DNA of 64,000 bases from Sediminibacillus dalangtanensis (GTDB lineage Bacteria > Bacillota > Bacilli > Bacillales > Amphibacillaceae): NCBI RefSeq assembly GCF_017792025.1, contig NZ_CP046956.1, positions 124,001 through 188,000 of the forward strand. The letters are read 5' to 3'. A program made the position numbers and the translations under genes. This document shows positions 52,425-61,014 of the stretch, in pieces; the stretch's first letter is position 1; the number at the start of each line of letters is the position of its first letter. The notes beneath the pieces were generated by a model. The model ran no database searches. It was not told the DNA's origin and worked only from the letters and a program-made list of their open reading frames with translations.

Positions 52425-52442
52425 TCAAGTAGAAGGAACAAG

Positions 52443-52474
52443 AAGGCCCAGGCGTGTTTATGCCTTGGCCTTTT
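52443..52474. terminator. Bidirectional terminator
   Basis: AAGGCCCAGGC and GCCTTGGCCTTTT form the stem between convergent genes. Confidence 0.82.
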
Positions 52475-52476
52475 CC

Positions 52477-53922
52477 TCAGTTTTCGTTCATTTGAGATGG
52501 ATTCCGGGAAGGAGTAAGATTTTCCTTTATTTTGGTTTCACTGCTGGAAGCCACGTTGTCGAGCATTCCTTTGAGATCAAAGCCGGAGACATCTTTAAGG
52601 GTTTCCGGAAGCTGACTCATTAACTTTGTCACATAACTGCTCATTCTTGCAGCTCCGTCCCCTTCGCCATTGCCGTTATCGACCACCGTCACTTTGTCGA
52701 TAGAGCGGACCGGTTCGGCAATTTTGCCGGCAAATTCAGGCAGCATATTTACGATCATTTCTAAAATAGCAGCTTCGCCATATTTTTCCATGGCCTCGGC
52801 GAGTTTTTCTTTTGCCTCCGCTTCTGCCAGTCCTTTTTGACGGATAGCATCTGCTTCCGCTTCCCCGTCCAAGCGAATTTGTTCGGCTTCTGCTTCCGCA
52901 TTTTTAACACGGGTCCATTTGTCTGCTTCCGCCTTTTGTTCTGCAGCATAGCGCTCTGCTTCTGCTTTTTTCGATATGTTTGCTTCATATTGCCGTTGTT
53001 TTCGCTGTACTTCTCGTTCATCCAGGTCGATTTGTTTATTTTTCTCTACCAACTGGACTTGCATTTCTTCTTCCATGACCTGCTGTTGGGCTTTGGCTTC
53101 TTGTAACTTATAGGCCATGTCGGCCTCCGCTTTGGCTGTGTCTTGTTCTTGTTTATAGGAAGCTACTTTCAATTCTTTTTCTTTGGTTGATTCTGCGATT
53201 TGTGTTTCGCTCAACAACTCAGCACTTTTACTTTCACGCTCTGCGCTTGCCTTTTGAATACGCGCATCACGCATCGCATTAGCTTCGGCTATTTGAGCAT
53301 CCCTTTTTACTTCAGCAATCCGCGGTTTTCCTAAAGCCTCCAAATACCCGTTTTCATCTTGAACATCTTTGATGGTGAACGACACAATTTGCAGACCCAT
53401 TTTCTTTAAATCGACTGCCGCCTGGGTTTGCACTTCCTGGGCAAACCGTTCGCGGTTTTTATAAATTTCCTCTACGGTCATGGTGCCAAGAATGGCTCGC
53501 AGGTGACCTTCCAAGACTTCTTGCGCTTCTTTGCGAAGTTCCGAATCATCCTTGCCTAAAAATTGCTCACCGGCTGTCGCGATTCCCTCTGTCGTACTTT
53601 GAACTTTGATGATGGCTGTACCATCTGCCATTACAGGAACCCCGTTCTCCGTATACACATTCGGGGTAGAAATATCGAGGCTGTGGGAGCGAAGACTGAT
53701 CCGTTCTTGCTGTTGAAAAATCGGCAGAATAAAAGCACCGCCGCCCCGAACAATTTTTATCCCGCTTCCGTCAGTTGCTTTATGTACATTTTTACTCCCG
53801 AGAAAGCTTCCGGTTACAATCATGGCATCATCAGCGCCTACTGTTTTATAACGAACGGCAAACAGAATGGCAAAGGCCAAAATCACGGCGGCTATGACAC
53901 CGACTACAATGAAAACATCCAT
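52477..53922 (-). CDS. floT: Flotillin-like membrane microdomain protein (FloT)
   Basis: A 481-residue scaffold protein: N-terminal membrane hairpin (about 2-20, FIVVGVIAAVILAFAILF), SPFH domain (about 25-200) and a long coiled-coil rich in Ala-Glu repeats (about 200-370). Flotillins organise lipid microdomains for signalling and secretion in Bacillus. Follows the NfeD gene yuaF by 12 bases, the same operon order as B. subtilis yuaF-floT. Confidence 0.95.
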   Translation of the reverse strand: MDVFIVVGVIAAVILAFAILFAVRYKTVGADDAMIVTGSFLGSKNVHKATDGSGIKIVRGGGAFILPIFQQQERISLRSHSLDISTPNVYTENGVPVMADGTAIIKVQSTTEGIATAGEQFLGKDDSELRKEAQEVLEGHLRAILGTMTVEEIYKNRERFAQEVQTQAAVDLKKMGLQIVSFTIKDVQDENGYLEALGKPRIAEVKRDAQIAEANAMRDARIQKASAERESKSAELLSETQIAESTKEKELKVASYKQEQDTAKAEADMAYKLQEAKAQQQVMEEEMQVQLVEKNKQIDLDEREVQRKQRQYEANISKKAEAERYAAEQKAEADKWTRVKNAEAEAEQIRLDGEAEADAIRQKGLAEAEAKEKLAEAMEKYGEAAILEMIVNMLPEFAGKIAEPVRSIDKVTVVDNGNGEGDGAARMSSYVTKLMSQLPETLKDVSGFDLKGMLDNVASSSETKIKENLTPSRNPSQMNEN

Positions 53923-53934
53923 GGTTTATCCCCC

Positions 53935-54453
53935 TTATAATAATTCATCGTCCAACGTGGAGACGTAGACAGCTTCCTTGCTTACTTGTACGATGACAAT
54001 CCTGGTTCCTTGTTTAATCTCTTTTTCATCAAAACTTTTAGCCGTTTCACTTCTGCTGCCATTGGGAGATTCGATGAATACTTCCCCCATTCCATCTGCG
54101 GGTACAGTGGTAATGACTTCTCCGATTTTGCCTTCTAAGTCAGCCATCGAAATCGATGTGGAGGCTTCGGCATTCGCCATCGGGATGACCAGAAAGTGAT
54201 AGATGAGGAAATATGCAGCAGCTCCGACTAACACACTGAAGAGCAGCGTCACGAATGGATGAAACGAGGAGTATTTAGTGAATAGTACTCCGGATCCGCC
54301 AATAACGGATAAAGTGCCGAATAGTAGTAGCGGATTTAAAAACTCATCAAGCCCTTCAAACAGACCATCTAATAAATCTCCTAAAAATAAAGAAATAATG
54401 GCAATGGCCAGGCTTCCCCACAATAGCCACCAGTAAATGTCTAAAGCTCCAAT
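53935..54453 (-). CDS. yuaF: NfeD-family protein YuaF, probable ATT start
   Basis: Membrane protein of about 172 residues with helices near the N-terminus and mid-protein and a C-terminal OB-fold NfeD domain (ADLEGKIGEVITTVPADGMG, EKEIKQGTRIVIVQVSK). Partner of FloT. The only canonical in-frame start, TTG 54423, lacks a ribosome site. An ATT (54453-54451) lies seven bases after AAGGAGG (54461-54467) and gives N-terminus GALDIYWWLLWGSL, close to B. subtilis YuaF in length; no ATG, GTG or TTG occurs upstream before a stop. Confidence 0.88.
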   Translation of the reverse strand: MGALDIYWWLLWGSLAIAIISLFLGDLLDGLFEGLDEFLNPLLLFGTLSVIGGSGVLFTKYSSFHPFVTLLFSVLVGAAAYFLIYHFLVIPMANAEASTSISMADLEGKIGEVITTVPADGMGEVFIESPNGSRSETAKSFDEKEIKQGTRIVIVQVSKEAVYVSTLDDELL

Positions 54454-54722
54454 AGGATAACCTCCTTTTTTACAGAATCTGTTGTAAGGTTGTAGTTGTT
54501 GATTGACCTCATTACTAACTTTTACGTCTTATTAGTCGAAAAGTTTCATTCTTTTACTGATTTGTTGAAAGATTCTTTTTTCTTATTGGTGGAAGCTAAA
54601 TGGCATGATGCCGTTAGCAAAGGTTTGCTATAATATAGCGTATAGAAGCCAGGTAAGAATGATTACTGTCATCAAGTGTTGATAGCGATGATATATATTT
54701 TAGAAGAGAAAGGAGAAAGGGA

Positions 54723-55148
54723 ATGAAATTTTTACGGAATGTGATAATCGTTGGCGTTATTTTAGCAGGAGTCGGATATGGCGTTTACCATATCGCCGCT
54801 GGGGTGATTGCAGATAAGGTGGTCGACCAGGTCGAACAAGAGATTTATTCCGGTACAGATGAGGAGAAGATCAAACAATCTCTCGACAACAATCCCGAGT
54901 TACAGAAATTCCTTGCAGATGCTCCGCAAATTGACCAAAGTCAATTACCGTTCACGACCAAGGAAGGGGCAGTGAAAAATTTGATCAAGAAGTTCAGCGT
55001 TGGGGAGATACAGGAGTTAAGTGAGACGGTAAACAACGGGATGTCGCAAGAAGAACAAATGGCTTTGCTTGAAAAAATCGAGAAAAAGCTGTCACCGGAA
55101 GAATTGGAAGCGATGAAGGTTGTTATGTATAATGAATTGAATAAGTAA
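54723..55148 (+). CDS. Hypothetical membrane-anchored protein (141 aa)
   Basis: N-terminal helix (about 5-27, NVIIVGVILAGVGYGVYHIA) followed by a helical, acidic extracytoplasmic region with two similar helical segments (SVGEIQELSETVNNGMSQEE, KLSPEELEAMK). GAAAGGAGAAAGGG precedes ATG 54723. Unrecognised; single gene ended by a hairpin. Confidence 0.65.
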   Translation: MKFLRNVIIVGVILAGVGYGVYHIAAGVIADKVVDQVEQEIYSGTDEEKIKQSLDNNPELQKFLADAPQIDQSQLPFTTKEGAVKNLIKKFSVGEIQELSETVNNGMSQEEQMALLEKIEKKLSPEELEAMKVVMYNELNK

Positions 55149-55157
55149 AGAAAAAAG

Positions 55158-55203
55158 CGACAGTATTGTTGGGCGCAAGGGCCGGGATACTGCCGTTTTT
55201 TTT
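55158..55203 (+). terminator. Terminator
   Basis: CGACAGTAT and ATACTGCCG arms followed by eight T. Confidence 0.75.
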
Positions 55204-55248
55204 ATACAATCATCGTTTAAACGTTTCAAGCAAGATAAGTACTATAGC

Positions 55249-56445
55249 TTAGACCAGTTTATTGCGCGCTGCACCCAATCCTGCGATGACCATAAACAAT
55301 GAAACAGCAAGGATGGCGGCAATCGGAAGGTTCCACTTTCCTGTAGCATCGACGAGGAGTCCGATGAAAAAGGGACCAGCCGCAGCCAGCAAATAACCAA
55401 AGGACTGGGCCATTCCTGAAAGTTCGGCTGCTTGTTTTGCATCTGCAGCCCGCATGCTTAAAAAGGCGAGTGCAAGACTGATGCTGGCACCGAGAGCGAA
55501 ACCGATAAAGGTGATCCACACAATCAACAGCCAAAAAGATCCGCCGGCTAATAAACCGCCATACCCTGTGACTGCAAACAATCCAATTAGCAGAATGATC
55601 CCCCGCTGGTTTTTAAACTTATCTGCTAAAATCGGAGCAATGAATGTAGCCGGAAGACTGACAAACTGCATATAGGATAGCAGCCAGCCAGCAGTTCCGA
55701 TCGTCAACCCATAGTCATGGAGGATTTCAGGAAGCCAGGAGATGGTCACATAAAAAAGAAACGATTGCATGCCCATAAACAAGGTTACCTGCCATGCGAG
55801 CGGTGATTTTGTCAGCCGTGCCGCCGATGGTTCGAAAAATTGTTGTTTCGGCTGCTCGTTTTTTTGTTTGCGTAAATAAACCGACCAAACAGTAATGCCG
55901 ATGAAGGCCGGGATCACCCAGCTGACAAGCGAGAGCTGCCACCCCAGTTGCAAGCTGTCAGCCAACGGAATGCTCAAACCGGAAGCAAGTGCTGCAAAGG
56001 AAGCCATACAGGTGGAATAGACACTCGTCATAAGTCCCACCTTTTCGGGGAACTTTTCTTTAATCAGCCCGGGCAACAGTACGTTACAAACCGCAATTCC
56101 CAGTCCTACCAGGGTGGTCCCGATATAAAGGGTTGGCGTATAGGCAATGGAACGGCTTATAATCCCGATAATCAACAAAAGGAGTCCGAGTTGTAAAGCG
56201 CGCCCACTACCGATGCGGTTGCTGAGTCGGGGAGCGATTGGAGACATTACCGCAAATGCAAGAAGCGGCAGGCTGGTAATCAACCCGGCCCCCCAGTTGG
56301 CTAGCCCAATATCATCTCGGATTGTTCCGAGCAACGGTCCGACAGAAGTAATGGCCGGCCTTAAGTTAAAGGCTATCAGAATAATTCCCGCAATTAGCAG
56401 GAAGCGGCCCGCGGGTTTTGTCGCATATAGGGATTTTGTATTCAT
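55249..56445 (-). CDS. CynX/NimT-family MFS transporter (YycB-like)
   Basis: A 398-residue MFS permease with 12 helices: IAFNLRPAITSVGPLLGTIR (family signature), RLSNRIGSGRALQLG motif A, and later helices such as YMQFVSLPATFIAPILADKF. Transport of cyanate, nitroimidazole or a small anion is typical; substrate unknown. ATG 56445 follows AAGGAG by 13 bases; an ATT nine bases before it is four bases from that site. Confidence 0.88.
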   Translation of the reverse strand: MNTKSLYATKPAGRFLLIAGIILIAFNLRPAITSVGPLLGTIRDDIGLANWGAGLITSLPLLAFAVMSPIAPRLSNRIGSGRALQLGLLLLIIGIISRSIAYTPTLYIGTTLVGLGIAVCNVLLPGLIKEKFPEKVGLMTSVYSTCMASFAALASGLSIPLADSLQLGWQLSLVSWVIPAFIGITVWSVYLRKQKNEQPKQQFFEPSAARLTKSPLAWQVTLFMGMQSFLFYVTISWLPEILHDYGLTIGTAGWLLSYMQFVSLPATFIAPILADKFKNQRGIILLIGLFAVTGYGGLLAGGSFWLLIVWITFIGFALGASISLALAFLSMRAADAKQAAELSGMAQSFGYLLAAAGPFFIGLLVDATGKWNLPIAAILAVSLFMVIAGLGAARNKLV

Positions 56446-56579
56446 ATGTAAAATCGATCTCCTTCTATTTCTGGCCTTTTTCCATACCGAATGTTTTCTT
56501 TTTGATTGGTGGAACATACGTATAAGAGTATAAAAGAAGTAAGAACGTTCATCAAAGAAAAATGACTTGCCTGCTTAAT

Positions 56580-57575
56580 TTACTGTTCTGTTTTCGGGAT
56601 GGCTTCATAAAGTTTTTTTGTTTCCAAAAAGCGGGCATTTTCGTTTTCGGTGCCCATGATAACGGATAGGTACCGGACATTACCCCGTTTTATCGTACCG
56701 GTAAAACAATACCCCGCTGCATCTGTATAACCCGTTTTCAAGCCATCGACACCTGGATAGCTGATTTTTTCCGTATTCATTTCAGGAAGCATGGCATTGG
56801 TGTTATAATAAGTAGTACTATCCTGGCTGCCGTGGGAAACGGTGTCATCGGCTAGCGAAGATGTTTCCAGGATTTCCGGGTGCTTGTTCAGAAGCGCCAA
56901 ACCTAACGTCGCTACATCTTTTACCGACATTGCATTATCTGCATGCTCTAGATCTTCGTAGCGATAGGCACCTAAATCTTGATTGTTCAGTCCCGTACTA
57001 TTGACGAAAACGGTATCATCCATTCCGAATGTTTTGGCGGTATCATTCATTCTCCGGACAAAATCTCGTTCATTGCCAGCAACAGCTTCAGCAAGTGCGA
57101 TAGCAGCTCCATTTGCGGAATGAATGGCTGTGGCATGGAATAGTTCTTCTATGGAATAGGTAAGGTCTTTTCTTAACCGTATCGAAGAGTAGCCGGGTGT
57201 ATTAGAAATCGTGTACGCATAGTCACTAATGGGAATTTGTTGATCCCAGGTTATTGTTCCTTGGTCGATTGCTTCCAGGACGAGGTATTCGGTCATCATT
57301 TTTGACATGCTTGCTACCGGAAGCGATTGATTGATTTGTTTTTCATATAATATTTGGTGGGTATCTGCATTTACCAATATGGCAGCCTCCGCTTTAAGTT
57401 GAAGGTCCGGAAGAAGGACTTCCTCTTCCACATGGAGAGAGGAGTCCTGGTACCTGACTTTTGTCGATTTCTCTTCTTCTGGTTCATCTGGGATCCCGCT
57501 GTAGAATGAAATTGCGATAAAGCTGGCAATCAGTAACAGAAAAACAAAAATGAGTGTGTACGTAAATGTTTTCAT
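56580..57575 (-). CDS. D-alanyl-D-alanine carboxypeptidase (DacF-like)
   Basis: Penicillin-binding carboxypeptidase of 331 residues: N-terminal membrane segment (about 5-26), SxxK as Ser89-Met-Ser-Lys92, SxN in IHSANGAAIA, KTG in DGLKTGYTDAA. Trims peptidoglycan cross-bridges at the outer face of the membrane. The usual C-terminal amphipathic anchor appears absent, leaving the N-terminal anchor. GGAGGTAATTCAA precedes ATG 57575. Confidence 0.9.
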   Translation of the reverse strand: MKTFTYTLIFVFLLLIASFIAISFYSGIPDEPEEEKSTKVRYQDSSLHVEEEVLLPDLQLKAEAAILVNADTHQILYEKQINQSLPVASMSKMMTEYLVLEAIDQGTITWDQQIPISDYAYTISNTPGYSSIRLRKDLTYSIEELFHATAIHSANGAAIALAEAVAGNERDFVRRMNDTAKTFGMDDTVFVNSTGLNNQDLGAYRYEDLEHADNAMSVKDVATLGLALLNKHPEILETSSLADDTVSHGSQDSTTYYNTNAMLPEMNTEKISYPGVDGLKTGYTDAAGYCFTGTIKRGNVRYLSVIMGTENENARFLETKKLYEAIPKTEQ

Positions 57576-57806
57576 TTGAATTACCTCCGTGAATAAAGAC
57601 GAAACAAAACGCGATCAGTCTACAAAAAAATGCATCGAAAGTTTTTATCTTGCAGGATAAAATGTTTAGGAAGAATTACCTGTGGCTTTGTAACTCGTAC
57701 TGGATTCGATTAGGTAAGGTTCTTCTACTAAGTTAAAGTAAAAGGTAGGAAGAATTTCGCTTTCTATTACGCGATGGGCTTCCTCTCAAAAAGGTTGGGG
57801 AGATAA

Positions 57807-58358
57807 ATGAATAACAATAGCGTGAAGCATGAAGTGCTATCCTGGCTGAAAACGATTTTGGTGGCACTAACGATTGTCATCGTTTGCCGTCATTATCTGA
57901 TTACGCCTTCGATTGTGGAAGGCGAGTCGATGATGCCGACTTTGCATGACGGTGATCGCATCATCCTCAGTAAAATAGGTAAAATTGAGCGTTTCGATGA
58001 GATTGCATTTCAGGCACCAGACTCTGACGATGCTTACGTGAAAAGGGTTATCGGCCTTCCGGGCGATAAAATCGAAGTGAAGGAAGATATCCTTTATATC
58101 AATGACAAGCAAGTGGAAGAGCCATACTTGGAAGAATACAAAAAAAGTTTATCGCAAAGCCAGTATCTCACAAACAATTTCACACTGAAAGAAGTTGCCG
58201 GCAAAAGCATCGTGCCGGAAGGCTGCCTTTTTGTTCTGGGAGACAACCGTCTGGTCAGTAAGGACAGCAGGTACTTTGGTTTCATCGAAGACGACAGTGT
58301 CATCGGCGATGTTAAATTGAGAATATGGCCCTTAAAAGCCATCGGCATACCCGAATAA
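57807..58358 (+). CDS. Type I signal peptidase (SipS/SipT)
   Basis: Membrane serine-lysine protease of 183 residues removing signal peptides. One N-terminal helix (about 14-33), nucleophile Ser41 in EGESMMPTL, general base Lys79 in YVKRVIGLPGD, and box E GDNRLVSKDSRYFG. Length and single anchor fit Bacillus Sip proteins. GGGGAGATAA precedes ATG 57807. Confidence 0.95.
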   Translation: MNNNSVKHEVLSWLKTILVALTIVIVCRHYLITPSIVEGESMMPTLHDGDRIILSKIGKIERFDEIAFQAPDSDDAYVKRVIGLPGDKIEVKEDILYINDKQVEEPYLEEYKKSLSQSQYLTNNFTLKEVAGKSIVPEGCLFVLGDNRLVSKDSRYFGFIEDDSVIGDVKLRIWPLKAIGIPE

Positions 58359-58362
58359 AACT

Positions 58363-58411
58363 AAGGGGGCGGTTCCATAAGTCTTTCACCGACTTATGGA
58401 ACCGCCCCCTT
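58363..58411 (+). terminator. Signal peptidase terminator
   Basis: A 20-bp stem (AAGGGGGCGGTTCCATAAGT and complement) with a short loop. Confidence 0.88.
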
Positions 58412-58428
58412 GTTGATGCGTGGATAAC

Positions 58429-58592
58429 GGGGCCAGTCCCCAAAGGGTGGACTTCTCAACATATTGTTTTGGCCGCGCTGTTTTTAGTCTGTATATTGTG
58501 TTTGCCGTGTAAGAGATCTGTACAGGAGGGTCAGTCCCCAGAGCCAGTCATTAGCACTTCTGGGTTGTTGTCGGGGACTGACCCCGTTTTTT
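58429..58592. repeat. GGGACTGACCCC-type palindrome pair
   Basis: GGGGCCAGTCCCC (58429), GGAGGGTCAGTCCCC (58525) and GGGGACTGACCCC (58573) followed by seven T. The last two pair perfectly and would act as terminator. Same family as 35332-35561. Confidence 0.7.
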
Positions 58593-58663
58593 TATCCTGT
58601 TTTTTATAATAATTTTTGGGGGGATTGGGATAATAAGGTTATCTTGATGGAGAGTTGGGTGAA

Positions 58664-58924
58664 ATGATGGAGTATAATCAGGGTTATATGCCAGGTGAGG
58701 TGGTTTATGTGATTATCCGGAATCCGCATGTGCAAGGGGTGGCCAATGTGCAGGAGGCTGCAGTGGTGGCTGATCCGGACAATGGAAATGAACTGGCGCT
58801 GTTTTTGTACGATACATACTATCCATTAACGGAAGAAGTGGCAGTATATCGCTCAGAACAAGAAGCAGAACACGCATATCAGGTTGCATTTGGTACAGAG
58901 GGTTCGGAGGGGTTGCATGGTTAA
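58664..58924 (+). CDS. splA: SplA regulator of the spl operon
   Basis: An 86-residue protein with SplA pattern: YMPGEVVYVIIRNPHVQGVA, NVQEAAVVADPDNGNELALF, LYDTYYPLTEEVAVY. In B. subtilis SplA is a TRAP-like negative regulator of splAB in sporangia. ATG 58664 is nine bases after GGAGAG; it overlaps splB by eight bases. Confidence 0.88.
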   Translation: MMEYNQGYMPGEVVYVIIRNPHVQGVANVQEAAVVADPDNGNELALFLYDTYYPLTEEVAVYRSEQEAEHAYQVAFGTEGSEGLHG

Positions 58925-59945
58925 ACCGTTTGTTCCGCAGCTGGTATATGTAGAGCCAAGGGCCATGGAGTATCCGCTTGGTCGCGAGCTTATCGATAAA
59001 TTTAAGGGGATGGGAATCGAAATCCGGGAAACGACCTCCCATAATCAAGTCCGTAATTTGCCGGGGGAAAACGACTTTCAGAAATACCGTAATGCAAAAT
59101 CGACGCTCGTTGTAGGGATAAGAAAAACACTGAAGTTTGATACATCCAAGCCGTCTGCCGAATATGCGATACCATTTGCGACAGGGTGCATGGGGCATTG
59201 CCATTATTGTTACTTGCAAACGACGATGGGCAGCAAGCCGTACATCCGGACATATGTCAACACCGATGAAATTTTTGACGCAGCGGAAAAGTACATGCGT
59301 GACCGGGCGCCGGAATTCACGCGATTCGAAGCTTCCTGTACTTCGGATATTGTCGGGATTGATCACCTGACCCATACGTTGAAACGTGCAATCGAATATT
59401 TTGGAAAGTCGACCTACGGGAAACTCCGATTTGTGACAAAATTTGCCCATGTCGATCACCTGCTTGATGCTGAACATAACGGCAGAACCAGGTTCCGGTT
59501 CAGTATTAACGATGATTATGTGATTAAGTATTTTGAACCAGGGACTTCCAGGCTTGCCGAACGGATAGGTGCAGCGACAAAAGTAGCGGAAGCCGGATAT
59601 CCGCTCGGTTTTATTGTCGCCCCGATTTATTTGCATGAAGGTTGGCAGGAAGGCTATCCGGAAATGCTGGAAAGGCTGGCGGATGCGCTGCCGTCTTCCG
59701 CAAAAAAAGATCTGACATTCGAACTGATCCAACATCGATTTACGCAGCCAGCTAAACGGGTCATTGAAAAAAATTACCCGATGACTAAACTGGAGCTGGA
59801 TGAATCGAAGCGGAAATGGAAATGGGGCAGGTATGGTATTGGCAAGTACGTCTATAAGGATGAGGAACAAGAAGAAATGAAAGATGTTTTGAAATCGACC
59901 ATCCATAAGCTGTTTCCTAAGGCAACAATTGAATATTTCACATGA
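58917..59945 (+). CDS. splB: Spore photoproduct lyase (SplB)
   Basis: Radical-SAM repair enzyme of 342 residues, the exact B. subtilis length, that reverses the UV spore photoproduct at germination. [4Fe-4S] cysteines are Cys91, Cys95 and Cys98 (CMGHCHYC) and the conserved Cys141 (ASCTSD) is present. ATG 58917 follows GGAGG. Its presence implies an endospore former. Confidence 0.97.
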   Translation: MVKPFVPQLVYVEPRAMEYPLGRELIDKFKGMGIEIRETTSHNQVRNLPGENDFQKYRNAKSTLVVGIRKTLKFDTSKPSAEYAIPFATGCMGHCHYCYLQTTMGSKPYIRTYVNTDEIFDAAEKYMRDRAPEFTRFEASCTSDIVGIDHLTHTLKRAIEYFGKSTYGKLRFVTKFAHVDHLLDAEHNGRTRFRFSINDDYVIKYFEPGTSRLAERIGAATKVAEAGYPLGFIVAPIYLHEGWQEGYPEMLERLADALPSSAKKDLTFELIQHRFTQPAKRVIEKNYPMTKLELDESKRKWKWGRYGIGKYVYKDEEQEEMKDVLKSTIHKLFPKATIEYFT

Positions 59946-60008
59946 TAATAGCTTGTTTGACATTCTGATCCATTCATGTTTTAGTAAAAGTAGTTAAATA
60001 TTTTGGAA

Positions 60009-60100
60009 GTCCACTAGGGGCGCCTCTAAGGCTGAGATAAGGAATAACCTTGGTCCCTTTGAACCTGAACTGGTTAGTACCAGCGTAGGAAAGTGGAGAC
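60009..60100 (+). ncRNA. TPP riboswitch (THI box)
   Basis: Contains the conserved elements GGGGCGC, GGCTGAGATAAGG, CCCTTTGAACCTGA, CTGGTTAGTACCAGCGTAGG and the closing AAGTGGA pairing with TCCACT. Binds thiamine pyrophosphate; an intrinsic terminator follows, so TPP turns off the tenA-thiDME operon. Confidence 0.96.
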
Positions 60101-60142
60101 GGGATTCGTCTATCTTTGGATAAACCTTACCAAGATTGAATA

Positions 60143-60172
60143 AACCGCTCCAGTTTCCTGGAGCGGTTTTTT
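60143..60172 (+). terminator. Riboswitch expression-platform terminator
   Basis: AAACCGCTCC and GGAGCGGTTTTTT form a strong stem between the TPP aptamer and tenA. Confidence 0.9.
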
Positions 60173-60286
60173 GCGTTCCGGGAACGGAGTTCGGCTTACC
60201 AATCAATTGTTCTTTTCTTCGATATTATTTCCCCTCCATTTCCCAGAGGTTCTGGGCTTCCTCCAAAACAAGGGAGGAGTTTTACC

Positions 60287-60991
60287 GTGACATTTTCTGA
60301 ACAATTAAGAAAGCAGGCAGATGAAGTTTTTGAAGGAATTCTACAGCATCCTTTTATCAGGGGAATAGCGGAAGGGAATGTACCTAAGCAGGCTTTGATT
60401 CACTATGTAAAAGCAGATTATGAATATTTATCTGCTTTCAATCGAATATACGGCCTGGCGATTTCGAAGTGCGAGGACCGGTCCGACATGGGCTTTTTTC
60501 AGGAACAAATCGGATTCGTCCTCAACAGTGAAATTCATCCACATGAGAATTTCTGCCGGGTGGCAGGCGTCAACTACGACGACCTGCAAGGAAGTCCGTT
60601 GCCACCTACTGCTGATCACTATGTCGCTCACATGAGCAAAGCCGCATACAGCGGAACGATGGGCGAAACCCTGGCAGCGTTGCTTCCATGTCCATGGACC
60701 TATCTGGAAATCGGCCGGGCCATATTGGAAGAAAAACAGCCGGATACTTCCCATCCGTTTTATGAATGGATTTCCTTTTATGCAGATGGGGAAATCGCGG
60801 AAGTCACCCATGAGTTATGCAGGAAAATCGATCGTTGGGCATCCAACGCCAGTGAACAGGATAAGCAAAAAGCGGCCCAAGCCTTTATAAAAAGCTGCCA
60901 ACTGGAATATCGTTTTTGGGATATGGCCTATACGCAGGAAGAATGGCCGTTTTCGTTATCGTCTGATCAACAGATACAGACGTTTCATTAA
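60287..60991 (+). CDS. tenA: Aminopyrimidine aminohydrolase/thiaminase II (TenA)
   Basis: A 234-residue thiamine salvage enzyme that hydrolyses aminopyrimidines to HMP. All-helical; nucleophile Cys135 in LLPCPWTYLEIG and the EYLSAFNRIYGLAISK segment match the family. GTG 60287 is preceded by GGGAGGAG seven bases upstream. First gene after the TPP riboswitch. Confidence 0.95.
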   Translation: MTFSEQLRKQADEVFEGILQHPFIRGIAEGNVPKQALIHYVKADYEYLSAFNRIYGLAISKCEDRSDMGFFQEQIGFVLNSEIHPHENFCRVAGVNYDDLQGSPLPPTADHYVAHMSKAAYSGTMGETLAALLPCPWTYLEIGRAILEEKQPDTSHPFYEWISFYADGEIAEVTHELCRKIDRWASNASEQDKQKAAQAFIKSCQLEYRFWDMAYTQEEWPFSLSSDQQIQTFH

Positions 60992-61014
60992 AAAAACAGA
61001 GAGGGGGAAGCAGC

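Noticed and set aside
58713..59963. A 416-codon open frame on the minus strand opposite splA-splB
   Set aside because: It is the reverse complement of a gene with all catalytic cysteines in place; no ribosome site and no recognisable protein pattern.
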